Shown: one piece after another, positions 14,301 through 28,341 of the stretch | How positions within the stretch are numbered: position 1 is the first letter of the stretch | How the letters are laid out: every line of letters begins with the position of its first letter | DNA from: Puffinus mauretanicus | Taxonomy: Eukaryota; Chordata; Aves; Procellariiformes; Procellariidae | DNA length: 64,000 nucleotides | Direction of reading: 5' to 3' | Assembly (NCBI GenBank): GCA_023333565.1 | Contig: JAJKFH010002273.1 | Location: 1,612,001 to 1,676,000, forward strand | Made by a program: the position numbers and the translations under genes | The notes under the pieces: generated by a model | Told to the model about the DNA's origin: nothing | Databases searched by the model: none | Seen by the model: only the letters and a program-made list of their open reading frames with translations

Positions 14301-17300
14301 GGAGACTCCTAACTCAAAGACCTGTATTAAATATATCTAAAGCTAGATATTGAAGATGCCTTTGCTTGAACATATTTTCCAAGTACACTCAAGCGGACCT
14401 CTAGTATTACATGTAAAGGTTGGATTTATCTTGCTGGGTGTAAGTCCTTAGGCCAAGTCTAAGCCAATCATGCATGCCTCTCTGCAGTAAGGGGGCAGAA
14501 ACAGGCACTTCCAGAAGATGATTCATCAGTTCTAAGATAGGTGTTAAGATCCATCTATTAAAAAGCCTCTGGAGTTGCCCATGTCTCTGTGCTGGATGTA
14601 GATGGAATAGAGACAGAACGAGCTTTTAGACAGCTGACCTTCTGTGAAATGCTATTGCAAATCAGATACACAGAAATCATGAGTGCAGAAAAGAAAATGC
14701 TCTACAAATTTCCACTTTGGCTTTAAGGAAAACTTTTGAAAAACATATGAGTAAAACAAATGATCTTGGAATTTTCTGATGGAAGTAATGTCTGATATTT
14801 TTGTTCAAGGAAAGGAAATCTGAGTTCAACAGAACAGGCTCTCTTTTAAACCCTGGGCTCCACAGAGCTCTACTGTATGTCATGTTGCAAATATATCAAT
14901 AAACTCTGGTTGGGACCCAGTGCTGTACTTTCACCCACCGGAGAAGGTTGGGAGTTGGAAGGGTATACACAGCACTGTCAATACAGTCTTTTTGCGTAAG
15001 TCAGTTTCCTCCACTAGACTCTGTAGTATCCGCAGAGTCACCAGTACAGCATTTCCACCTGCCTGTTTCCAATGCATGGAATAGGAAAAAAAAAAACAAG
15101 TGGGGGGAATCACCTCACTGAGAACAGCTCTTATTCTCTATATATTCTGCTAATACTTGGGAACAGGGATGGCGTTTGAAGAATCACGGCAACTTCTCTA
15201 TTACTTCTCTATTTTAGGAAGCAAATATAGATTCTCATTTTGAGAATATAATCCATTTAAAGGGAGTTTTCCCTTGATTTTAGTATTGTAAACCTAACAC
15301 CACTGAAACTTTTGGTAATGTTAGATTTAGGTGATATGGTATAGTTTCATTTCAGACAAACATCTTCCTACTCAATGTGCTGATGCCACAAGAACATATT
15401 CTATCCTTTACTCTTTTTCCCCTGCCACCAAGTCCCACATCAAAGCATTCCAACTTTACTGCAAATTAGCAATTTGAAATAAATGGAATCTCTCATTCTA
15501 AAATGGGAGAAGATGAGAAACATTCTCTGGCATGTGCCTATTGCCTTGATTTAAGTTACAAATTCATAGCCTACTGACAAACGCTTCTTTGTCTGATGGT
15601 GTGGCTGTAAGTTGTTTAGCAAGTTGCAAAGTATATGCATTTTTACATACAAAGTTTGTTATCAACACTACTTGACAGCGTAAAACTAGGATAATGACGT
15701 AGAAATATAAACCTTTGTTAATGTTATACCTTCCAAGAAAACGATTCTTTGTGTCCCAGCCTTAAAAATGCTGCAGCAGAAAGATGATACAATCTGACCA
15801 TCATCAAACATTATCTGATGTCACTTTATACTTCAAATAGTTCAACTTGACACCCTGTTTGGTTTACCCTTTGCTAAGATGGAGGTTTTACCCTGAAATG
15901 ACCTCTTTGGCTTTGCAGTGAATTGTTTTAGTAAACAGATGGATCATTTGACTCAAAGAAAAAAACCTAAAATATTCATTTAGGTCTGCAAATCATTTCT
16001 CTGAATGAGAACAGTAAATTCTAAGTGCCTGAGGCTTCAAACCTTTCAGGAGTTGGAATTCTGCATGAAATTGGGTTGTTAGTGCCTTGCCTTTATTTTA
16101 CGTGATTTATTCTTTGTACTCCATGAAGCTGCATACTAGAAAACCTTTAATTACTTATTTCATGGAAACATTTGAGGAGTTGTACTTGTTTCACTTTATT
16201 GGCAGCTTTGCTGAGCAATGTGTGATTGTATTTAGTACAATTGTGTCACATATTTCATTAAAGGATTTGTTTTCCAATCTTACTTGTAATCAACTGAAGA
16301 CATTACTTCATTGAAAGATATGAAAATTCCCTTAACTTTTATAATTAGGAACGTGAGCGTAATCAACTTGTGTTGTAGTCTATAAGCCACAAACTGAAGA
16401 GGTGTGAAAGCAGTAACTCATTCCCATTTTGCGGGTATAGACTATCACGTTTTGGATCTATGTTCATTTTTGTCAATAGAATAGAAAAGGATCTTTTGCA
16501 AGCTGTGGCATGGTTATAGTCGCAGACACAAATAAAACCTTTTAAATTAGTGGTAGTATATAAAATCTTTAAAATACTGTTGTTCATCTCCTAGATAATA
16601 TATTGTTTAATATCAGTTGCATGATTTGTAGCATTTAAGATAGAAAAGACCACTTGATTAACAATTATAATCTTATATAAGCCATTTAAATTTCACCCAT
16701 TTAACCCCTGTACTGGGCTCCATAAGACACGCTTGTATTTGCTTAAGGCTTCCAGAAAAGCACCTTATCTTAATTTGCAGGGATCAAGAAACGAAGATTC
16801 CACTTCTTCCCTTGACTTTTCAGTACCATGTTCTTATAGGTTGTTTGTAATAATAATAAGAATTTGTTTGTAAATATCGGTTCCAGAAGCTGGTATCTGA
16901 TTTCAAAAGTAGAGATCTATTTCACATGTCTTACTAAACTTGTTAACAGTTTGGCATAAATGCACCCAAAAAACTATTTACCTGTACAAATACAATGCTC
17001 CTAATTTTTCCAGGATATGACAAAAATAAGACTTTCACATTACTCCAGAAGTCACGACCTCAAGCCTCATGAGGTAGAATTGTTGTGCTCTTATTTGGAC
17101 ACGGCAGTGTTTCCGATGGCAAACGTTTGAAGAATGAGTGGACAGAACCTAAGTATTTTGTTGTTATTTTGTATAGGGACCTGGATCCAACTTTATGGTT
17201 TTGGAATCTCAGTCAGACTTAAGGGATTGTCACCTGCGCAGCAACAGAGCACGGAAGAGACAAGGCCTTTCGGTCGTCCTTTCTGCCTGCTGCTGTTAGC

Positions 17301-20300
17301 GTGTGCTTGACTGGGAGACGCAGGGAAGATTGCTCTGCCACGGAAATGGCTGCCCTCCCTGGCACAGCTTAAGCTTACTCTTTACCCAGGCAGCTTTTTT
17401 TTTTCAGAACTGAGACCTATGCTCTATGTAAAGTGTCATGGCAAGCGTGGGAGCATTTGGGCGAGGCTATTAATGATTGCTATACTTTAATTACATTGTT
17501 AAAGTGCTGCAACAATCTATGCATGTTTGTGTATCAAGATTCTAGAAATAAGTCCTCTCCTCTTTGTAAGATGGGTTTTTCACTGTCTGCTTACTTCAGT
17601 CTCTCCACTATTCAAGTGAGAAATCAGTGTCAGATCAATAGGTTATCCTGAATCCATGGGTAATAAAAGAAGATGCTATTTCTTCAAGATGTCTTGTTTT
17701 AGCCGCTGGACACAATACTAACCTCTTTAGTACGAAATTATTATAATTGGGACTAACATTACCTGTAATACATTGTTTAATAGAGAAGAGTAGAGATAAG
17801 AGACAATTCAAGAATGTCACTTTGGTAGACTACACTGGGCAACGCCTTCCAGAAAAGCAATAAAGCAAATTTCACAAAGGCTAGGCATCACATTATTTCA
17901 CTGATAGGAACTCTGATCACTGATCAAACTGTTTCGTGTAGTAATATGTTAAGTTTAAAACCTAAACCCAAACAAACAAAATAAAACCAACTACAATCCT
18001 CATCAGAGCAAAGCAGATTTCAAAGAGAACTACATTATGCTATTTAAAATTTGACTCCACTGTTGTCTTCACTGTGGGTTAAATGACATGGATAATCAGA
18101 GATATGGCAAATCATTAAAATGTTGGGGAAGAAAACAAATGGACTCCAGCTTTCCATATATATCTGAAAAGTGGCAGACATGCTTCCCACACCTGCTCTC
18201 AGGCAGTGCGTTGTCACCTCAAGCTACTGCCAGCTTAGGACGCGGCAGATCCAACAACCTAAAATCCTCTAAGGATTAGCCTAATCTGCACAATAGTCTT
18301 GAGTGCTAATGTTTGCCTTTAACGTGTTTATTACCACATCTACCTGTATTCATCATTTGGATCCAATGCCATTGTGTCACACAGAAGCAGAATGATTTTG
18401 CCATCTGAAATGATGTTGTGTCAAAACAATAATGTGTCACCTATTGTGTAATAATTTGTCTGATGAAAACATGTTAGACTATTCAAACCCGTATTTCTGT
18501 TGCACTAAAATTGTCCAGTTTTCGACTGTGAAACATACTGTGTGCTCAAACATGGAGGAGACAGGCTGGTTTTGAACAAAAGCAGCTCTCCAGAGAAATG
18601 CATGTCCAAACTGTAATCAGGAAAATCCTTCATGTCTCCTGTTAATTGGTGATTTGCCCTGCATATCTGATGGGAAGATTTATGGCTTCAAGCAAAAATC
18701 TCTTTCAAGGGATTCTTAATAAAGGTTTAAGGGTGGGATTTTCAAGAATACCGAGGGGAGTTCTTTCAATGGCAGTTGAACATCCCCCTCTACAAAGCAC
18801 TTTTGAAACTCTCACTCACGTTTCCAAGATGCCAAATTCAGGCCAGGTTTATAATTTTTACTCTGTGCTCAGAGAGAACTGAAAGACAAAACCAAGAACA
18901 TCTTAGACCTTATTTTTATCAGTACCCTATCTAATTAAGGCAATTTTAACCAAGCCACTATGAAATACTTCAAATGATATGGCACTTCAAAAAGCATTAC
19001 TTGATTAATCTTGCTGCACAGAAGATGTTTGTGTGTTTGGTATTTATTCACAGAAAGAATTAACTCGTTGGGAATGGGTAGCATCTCACTAAGCTTTCTG
19101 TAAGACAGTAGCAAGTTGGGAAAGGAAAAATTTAAGTTGATTTTCAATATTTCCTTCTTTGCATGTATTCATGCCATAGAAGTATTGAAGCAGGATTCTT
19201 CAGTACATGTATACTTAACTGTCTAAATTGTCATTCCCATTTTCTTAAAAGCTATTCAAAATATTGACCAAGAGTATCATGTAAGTCCTAGTGCATATAT
19301 TCAATTCCTTGCTTGAACAGTGGCTTCAGTCTATGGTTATTGTCATGTGTTGGCTGGGTAAAATGTACGCCAAGAGCTTTGAAATTCCATTTGAAATACT
19401 GAACTCTAACATGACCATTCTGATAAGATTTTCACAGTCTTGATTTGCTAATGCAGAATTAACTTCTTGAAGTTAAATGGACGTCAGTTGATGCTCTTAA
19501 TGGTTTCTTCCTTTAGCCCTGGAATTTTCCATAGAATTTTGAGAATTTAGCAAATATTCTTTCTTGAGAAACCTTGAAAGGTCTTGACAACTTTGTAAAA
19601 ACTTTATATCAAATTTGGTATTGTTTAAGATCAATTTGGCTGTTTTTACTTAAAAGCCTCTTACAGAGTCTCACCAGCCTAGGGTACTGGTAGAAGTTCA
19701 TAGTGGTTTGAGTTCTCAGCCTTTAAACCATTTTTATACCTCTTTAAATCACCTAAAATGGAAATCTAAAGTGCTTTTACCAGCTTAATACCAGCAGAGG
19801 GCATTACAGCATAGTTCACTAAAAACTAAAAACACTTTTTGGAAACAATCCAGATAAGAACAGACAAAGTACGTTGGAGGTTTGATAAGTACTTTACTGA
19901 AAGACATGTAGACTCTTTAATGATCACATTGAACTGACTAAGAGGATTTCCCCATTGTAATCATAAAAATCAGGTTTTTAAAACCTCATTTGCTTCTTTA
20001 AATCAAAATGCAAATGTTGCAATGCAAGTAGTATTGCATACCAAAATGTGTCGCAAAAAGTAAGCATGTGTATTTTCTTAAAAGTTGGGAAGCAAATTTA
20101 AAATTTTACAATTAAAAATAAAGTTGATCGTCAGGAGAACCAACTGAATATGTTTGAACGAAATCTCTCCAACTTATACTCAGGTGAATAGTTTCCCCTA
20201 CCAGTTAAGAAGAGGTCCCTTGGTAGTGCCACATTTTCGTGGCCATATGCAAAGTTTCAATATTGCAAACCCTCTCAATGCCAAGGCAATCTCCCCTGGC

Positions 20301-21267
20301 CTGAGGTTGTTATCTCTATGTGAGACTATCAATTTTGAATACACAAAAGCGACAGTTTCCCAGCTCCATCATTAGGAAGCAACACTTAAAAATGTCAGTT
20401 AAAGCTAAAACCAAAAATAATTTATTAAATAAATAATGCAAAATGACTGGGAATCACTTTCTGCATGTGTGCATCTAGGTGTAGAATTAGGTTTTTGGCA
20501 CATAATGTTTGTGTCTTGCTGCTGCTCTTCTACTTACCCACCTAAGAATTACAACTACAGGGATCCCGTGTGGAAGGGGTAGATCCCAGGTAATATCCTC
20601 CCTTATTGTGGTCTATAAGAACTTCGCCTGAGACTTTCTTTGGTCTGAGTATTTATTTAGTCTGATATTGCTATCTGAACTACCATGCTGGCGCTGTCTC
20701 CTTCTAGCATTAAGATTTAAAGAGCAATTTTTCTGTTCTTGTTGCATTCTTTGAGGTTGTCTATAAGTCCGTGCAGCTCTGACTGTGCCCTCCAGCTAAA
20801 AGTAGGATGTTTGTCCAGCAGTATAGTTGAGGGTAAATGCAGATAAATTGTGCCTACTCCGCAACAACTGGGGAAATGCAAAACTTGTCCATTTATATAA
20901 AAGAGAAGGGTGAGTTTTTCACTTTTTATTTGAAAGCAGATTGCTGCATTTTTTAGGCCTCCTCCAGTGCTCCGTGTGTAATTTACTCCTGCGTCTTCTC
21001 TGTTAAGAGGTGATAGGAGAGGAAACTGGAAGTCGTACACCTACGTGATCCTTGCTTAAGGTCGTGCTTTCTACTTGGGAAAACACCATTACGGTGTTAC
21101 AGAAGTGATCCTCTGACCTGCTAGAGGCAGTCAGCACTCCACAACCTTTCAGAAACATACTATTTTTTAAGTGTTCTTCTTTTATGCCAGTACAGTTTTT
21201 TGAGAGGAGCAGCTGCTGGCTCTAAATTAAATGACAAAATCTCCAGGAAGAAGAGGAGGAACACGCT

Positions 21268-21558
21268 GACGGCATGTCTACACAGTCAGGAGCAGATACT
21301 TAAGTGCCTGCTCCTCGCACACGGCAAGCCAGGCACACAGAGCCAGCTGCAGTGCAGCAGCCATATAGCCGTGTTATTATAGTAATGAGCCTGAGCTAAT
21401 AAGGCCTGTTGAGACACAACCTGTGTTAGCTCAGGCTTGGCACTATGATAGCATATTTACTCAGCTTCTGGATTGGAGCTGGCTCGTGTCAGGCCGTCTC
21501 AGAGAGTGGGAGGAATAGTTGTGTTACTGGATGCTCCCAACTATGTAGACATACCCTG
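21268..21558. mobile_element. Palindromic non-autonomous DNA transposon relic (MITE, probably hAT-like)
   Basis: The two ends form inverted repeats. The left end at 21271-21295 (GGCATGTCTACACAGT..GGAGC) matches the reverse complement of the right end at 21533-21555 (GGTATGTCTACATAGT..GGAGC) with few mismatches. Inside, 21388-21399 (AGCCTGAGCTAA) is a perfect inverted repeat of 21426-21437, and GAGCCAGCT near 21340 pairs with its complement near 21480, so the element folds back along most of its length. There is no transposase ORF. I see no clear 8-bp target duplication, as expected for an old copy. The TGTCTACAC-type ends resemble hAT MITEs I recall from turtle and archosaur genomes; the family name is not established. 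Confidence 0.75.
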
Positions 21559-24500
21559 ACAGATTTGTCCTTTGGGAGGTTTTAAGGAGAACACATGCAA
21601 GACCAGTTTTCTTTTTAATGAAATATTTAGCTAGGGCCCAAGGCCTTCCCTCTAGTTTGTTTTTTGGGTTTGTTTCTTTTTTTTTTATTCTGAAGGCAGC
21701 CTGACCTTCTGTGAGAAAGGAGATGTATGCAGTATGGGAGCCTGGTACTGCTGTTCCCTGCACAAAGCTGGAAGGAACTATTTTAAAATAAAATAAAATA
21801 TGAATGGGTATACAAGACTCATCGACAGCATCCTCTCCCTCAGCAGCAATCCTTACTTGCCCTGCAGATTTTGTACTTTATCAGTGTCTGCTACCGAACT
21901 TCACAATATACATCATCTGGGCACTTCTCACCAGAATTCATTAGGACCTAGACCAACAGTTTTGAGGAAAAAAAAAGTTAAAAAGTAAAAAGAAAACCCC
22001 AAAATAACTCCATGTCCCAAAGAGGAGACAAATGCTTCTAAGGGCCAGAAAACATTCAATATCTAGCAGAATAAGATGCTTCTGATCAACAGAACTCTGT
22101 TCTCTGTTTTGAGGGTGAGGGATTTAACTAATCTCTTTTTCCTTTATTTCCTACCTCAAAAAGCAGGGGTAGTTTGGTTTTACTGAAACACTTGAAATAC
22201 ATTTATACAGATTTTTGGTTTGGTAATTCAACTAAGTAATATACATTTCCACAGTTCTTTTGAAGTGTGGTTTTGAAAGCTTTTATTATGGATAAGGATT
22301 GCTGGGGTCTTTATACCTTTTCACCTAGAGTATTTTGCAAGGAATTTTAGATTGTCTGTATATGTATTCTGTATATGCAGAAAGGGCTAAGGCTGGGCTA
22401 GCCCTCGTACACAGAGGAAGGCAGTTCCACTTGTTCATTAAAACAGATATATTACCACTTCAAGCAGGATACCAACAGCAAGGCCAGCAAAGCGTACTGC
22501 TAGTGTAAGATTTTTGCTGCTGCTTCCAGTAGCATACTGTGTCTGCTGACAGGTAGTACATACTTCTGACACCAGCAAATAAGCATACCATCATGGGGCA
22601 AAGACTTTCTCCTCTTCCCATGCTGGTCACACAGCACACACTGAAAAATTTCAGGGTCATACATAATAAAATGTATGCTCTAGGCACTAAAACAGGATGT
22701 CTCTATCATTTGTACTCTTCTCCCTTCCTCCACTCAAGGGCAGAATGTAATATTAAAACTATAGTAAGCATTTTTTTAATTAAAAGAGGTTAAATATATG
22801 GGATCAGATAGGCTTTCATCATGCAATTATAAATTGTATGCTGGTTATTTTAAATTTCAACATGCAATTGAAATTGTACTGGGTGAGCTGGCTTGGGTAT
22901 CTGCTTTGCATTTGACTGAGTTAATTCACTGCAGGTATTCAGTTCTTAAGTGGCGTCTGCTTTAAATATGTGCAGTAATTCAATCAAAGACATAAGATGG
23001 ATAGTTTATGTAATCCTTTTCATCTCCAGATTGCTAAGGTTAACCTTAACTATTCATGAATTATAAATGCATACTGCAATCTCAAACTAATACATGTAAA
23101 AAACCTTTTTTTGATGGCCTGTTGAAAACCATGGAATAGTTCCTTCTTTTAAAACATAATTGATGGAACCTACAGGGACTGTATATCATTTCTTCCACTT
23201 ATTTGTAATCTTAAACAAAAGTTTTGTGCAACTCATTTAAAATGGTCGTCTGTGGTAATACTAAACCTCTCCTCTGAGCCAGGAACATAGGTAATTTTCT
23301 CTTCAAAATTTCGGATGCATCATTCTTACAGCCCTTTTCAGTGCCAATAGATTCTGTGACACGAATGGGAACCCAAAGGCAGATATTACAGAACAATAAC
23401 GCTCTGTTGAAGCCTTCACAACTCCTGGAGTAATTAAATAAAGAAAAAAGAATCCTTTCTTTTTCATTTTGTTAGTTCATTCGATGCCATTTGGATGTTT
23501 TTGCTTGTTAGCTCTCTAATAGGCAGTCCAAACAATCCACTAGGTGACACCCTTATACTCTTCCTATGCTCTGTATAGCAACAAGGAGATAGTGAGTACT
23601 GAATAGCTCATTTGTTAAACATTTAAAGCAAATACTGAGATTTCAGGGACAGGTCTCTCTTTGTTTAGTAATATCAGAGATAACACGGGTTTTGTAATAA
23701 ATACTGTGGTGTTTGTATATAAATTACATATTAAGCAGATTAGCATTTTGTCATTAACAAGAACAAAACCACAGAGCAGTTGTTGTACGCAGTATTTCCT
23801 ATAATTATAATAATTTTTAAAAAGCGTTTGAGCTAGTCTGCTGAGTAGACTGAATAGAAAATATGCCCTTAGCATTTTTTACTGGGGGAACAGAAGGTAT
23901 ATAGCTTTAGTGATTTTTTTTTCCAGTGGGGATGTGCTATAGCATCTTTGAAACAGAAATGAAAAGCTGCATTCACCCCTAATATAAAGGAGTATTAAAG
24001 GACAAACTTCAATGGAATTTTGCATGTTTATTCCAATGGTGAATTTTTCTTGTAGTTCTTTACGTTGATAACGATGCTTTATAAATCCTTTGAAGAAAGG
24101 ATCTTCTGTCATGTCGTTTTTATACACCTAGCGTAATGAGGCTTGAGCTTGTTTAGTGTCTCTATCTACGAATTCAACATAGCAAATAAAATCTTATAGT
24201 TTATTGCTAGTATTCCTTATTCTGCAATGACTATGAGCACTATTCTAAATGTTGTACGTAGTGAAAGACACTGGAAGTCTGAATTCACTAGCGGTGTAAT
24301 TAAGAGTAACATCAAAGAAATGAGAGTTACATCCCAAAATTAATGTAAATAAAAGCAAAATCAGGTTAAGGCCCTAACAATCAAACACAAGAAAATAATT
24401 TCTTTGAATAGCGTGTTTAAACAGTAACCAGCCAGGTCAAGAAAAAGACAGAAATCAACTTATATGGGCACATAACATCTTTTGTTTACTCATAATAATT

Positions 24501-26479
24501 ATCCCAATTAATTATATGGCAACTGTAGGTTTTCAAGCTTTTGCTATCCATGCGCTTTTTATATTCACCTATGCTTTACAGTGCTCCTTCTAACAACTTC
24601 ACTGCCTGTTTAGCTCTAACGTAGAAAAATCAATTTTTTTACTACTGAAACCTGCAAAAAACTACTGAAATTATACACTGTTCTGCTGTCATGTATGTTT
24701 ACGGACTTCAGTTAGGATTCCTACCATGAGTTTAGACCCATAATACACTCAGAGACAAATATACAGAGAGATGTATAATTCCTTGTAATTAATACTTAAC
24801 ACTTAGAAAAAAGATTTTTAATAGTTTTTAAGACAGTTTACTAAATAATCCAACAGATCACTTCTGTGGTGTACTAAGCAGTCCGGGAAGAAACAGTTTT
24901 TGAGATGTGGTTATATCTGATAGAACAATGGCAGGAATATGGTAGACTATTTAAGTGGCTGCGTTTTTAAAATGAGTATTACATTCTGAGGGTAACATAA
25001 CGTGACACAGTAATTTAAACCTATTTTAGACTACAGGAGATAAGTAACTAACATTAAAGTGATTAAGAGATTAACTGGGGAAAAAAACCCCAACAAAACA
25101 CAAGGACAGGAGTCATGAAATCGCATGAGTTACTATGGCTGAATATGCAAGTGCATTGTCTGTTTTTGTGGGATTCTTGAATCTATATGGTTGATCATAT
25201 GAAAGCAGACCCAAGCCTGGGAGGGATGTCATGCACATCTTGACAAAGATCTGTGAAAATAGTTCTAGTTTGAATAAATTGTACAGACATCTTCATAATA
25301 GTCTAATTGGTAACACTGACCGTGCACTCTTATCTGAACTAGTTCTCTGTGATGTCAATGGAAGCTTAATTGTAGCGTATAGAATAATGTTACTGATTTA
25401 GTCATCCTCGCTGCCAGCCTCAAAACGCTTAGAATGATAAACTCCATGCGCATATGCAGACACATGCACGTGCGATCATATAATGTACACAGGCACGCAC
25501 ATAGGTATTTCTGGCAGCCAGCTCCCGGAGATAACCGGAAGGCTACACAGTAGTTTTAAGATCAGGAAGGTAAGAGTCATTTGAAGTTCAAAAAGGTTTG
25601 CGGAGAGAGAGGGCAGTTGCCCCCATAACACGTCCAAGACATCATGTGCATATCTCTGCCTTTTGAGAGAAGTAGCCTGGGATCTTCAGTACTTCAGAAA
25701 TTCAGGTTCTTCCGGGTAACCTGAAATAAATAATCCCTACAAGCACATTATCCCTTCTATCAGAGGCAGCACTGATTTCAGTCACTTCGAGGGAAGAGTG
25801 CCATCTGCTGAATCACAGCTATCAGTTCTGTAGAACCTTTTCTTTATCTTGGAGGTTTCCCAGAGAGAGTCCTGTGCCTCAAACACAGGCAGCATGTGTA
25901 ATTTTTTGCATAGCAGTAGTCCTATTCTCTCAGAAATTACGTTTGTGTAAGTCTTAAAAATGGTGGGGGATGGAGGGGTGAAATTTAGAAGAAGATAAAT
26001 ACCAGATTAAAAATTCAGTCCTTCAACTGTTGTGCATTCAGTACTGTATGAAATTTAAATAAAGAGATAAATGCTAGGAATTAGAGCTAATATTTCACTT
26101 TGATGAATGCAGTAGATGTATGTTATTGTACAATCAAATGCATACATTACTGTATTTTCTGTAGTTTTAGAATTCACTTAAAAACATGACTTCATGTCAC
26201 TGGCAGTGGGCTATTTTTTTCTATGCTTTTTGGAGTCAAAACTATCCATTGATAATGGTAATTTAAGTGGAATATAATTTTATGACATTTTTGCCTTCTC
26301 CTTTTCAGATGCCACCAAATTTACCTTATCTTATCTGATTATTTTTCAGGCATTCACATTTAACATATTACAGAATTTACACACCAAGTACATCTGCATT
26401 TTAATACACATAGAATAAGTGTTCCCCAGATCTGAAGAGGTTAAAGCCATATTTCCTCTCCTCAAAACATTTTCTGACA

Positions 26480-26510
26480 GATATATATGTGTGTGTGTGT
26501 GAGTGTGTCT
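26480..26510. repeat. TA/TG dinucleotide microsatellite
   Basis: A short TATATATA run passes into (TG)7-8 and then GAGTGTGT. It is an ordinary simple repeat in AT-rich DNA. The ORFs reading THTHTH across it are artefacts. Confidence 0.8.
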
Positions 26511-28296
26511 CATATAAATGTATATATGCCTCAGTACCAAGGACAATAAGGATGCTTGAATAGCACACATTTTGTAAGAACATCTGCAGAATTAAAGATT
26601 ATGTCAATTACTTATAAGATATTCTGATGAATTTCTGTAGGCTTACAATTTGAAGAGATTCACTCAGCCATGCAGCTGTGATATATTATTACAATCTAAA
26701 TGAATTTTAAAAAAGATAATTAAAGCAGTATATATCCACTCCTAGTAATTTTTCTGAAGTAAGAAAACACTGACAGCTAAACATTATGTTATGAAGTATC
26801 CGAGACAGTACAAATTGAACAAGTCTTTGAAGCTCTAGTGTACTTCCACTGTAAGTACCTAAAGTAGAATGAATCTGTACTTCTCAAAGGATAAAGATTT
26901 CTTTATAGTGATAGAAACAGTCTTAAATGCCTGTTAAAGATGGGGTAACTGTGGCACCAAAGCTTCAAACTGTTTTACTTATGCTCTCCTCATGATCATA
27001 TGGTAAGGTCATTCAAGCTTCAGACCTTTAATCCACTGCTGTATTTAGAATATCTCTGTATCTGAAATGTGAAATTAGAAAATTAACATCCAGCATACAT
27101 AAGACTTCAACACAGCATAAAATTTTCCTGGCCCTTTTTTTGAATGACCTAAGCAAAAGAGTGCGTGAATCTAGAAACCTGCTATTTCACTGAAGTACAG
27201 GAAACAGATTTATCTTGAGTATAGAGAAAACACTCTGGGAATTAGCTAAATGCTTTATTTACCTTCTCTCCACATTGTTGCCAGTTACAAAGTAAATGGA
27301 TTAATTTATGTTGCTAGATAATACATATGTCATAGAAATGCATTAAAAATGACGTTTTTACAAGTAAAGATTACAGGGAATATTGACAGCTTCATTTGAA
27401 AACAGGGATTCATAAAAATGACACTTTACAAGTAAATAAATACATGTATATATAAAATATATGTGTGTACATTCACAGAATATGTAAATCCATTTATTCC
27501 CTATAGAGTGACCTCCTTGTAGATTTGTAGTTTTGCTTTTTTAACAGAAGCAATCAATTAAAATACGTAATTTCATACGACATGAGTCTGTCAATTATTG
27601 ATACTACAGAAGGAATAAAAAACACACCTTCAAAATGTTATTGGTGGTAGTGGTGTGTTTTCTTTTCTTCCTGGAGACTATTTCGTCTAGGCTTAAAAAA
27701 AAAAATCTGACTATATAGTAACTGGAACAGGTTACCTAAAGAGAGTATGAAATTCCAGTCATTAGAAATATATAGTAATGGGATAAAAATACTTGCTGGT
27801 GGGAGTCTACTTATATTATGTATCTCAGAACAAGGAGGTGAAATAGATGAACTCGAGGCCCATTTTCAGCCCTGCATGTGACTCCCGTTTATTTAATTAG
27901 AAAAGAACAACCCCAAACCTAATTTATTGAAATCTCAAACTTCTCACTAGGGTTCAAGGATTATCTAGGACCTCTTCACTGCTTCTGCAGTGTGTTTTAA
28001 TTCTGGAGGTACTAATATATTTTTCTTTCATAAAGTGCAGAACGATGGCATAAGGTCACTGAACAGAAAGAGAAATTGTTGGCTAGGTGCACCTTGAAGA
28101 TACCTGGTCAAAAGTATTCACTGTTATTGATTCTACAGTTATGATTGTTTTCTAAATGTGTTTGAACTAAGACACTAATTCCTTTTTATCTCTGCAAATT
28201 AATGTCCGATTGGTGTTAAAACCAAATTTTTCTAACTTTTGAGTGTTTGGTCTATTCTCATCCGTTTTAGTGGAAAATCTTGCCAGTTTGGTTGCT

Positions 28297-28341
28297 GCTG
28301 ATATATATACACTGCTGATATATGTACACTGGATATATATA
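28297..28341. repeat. 17-bp tandem repeat (GCTGATATATATACACT), about 2.6 copies
   Basis: Unit 1 at 28297-28313 and unit 2 at 28314-28330 differ at one base (A to G at unit position 11), followed by a partial third unit GGATATATATA at 28331-28341. It is a local duplication with no flanking element visible. Confidence 0.75.
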
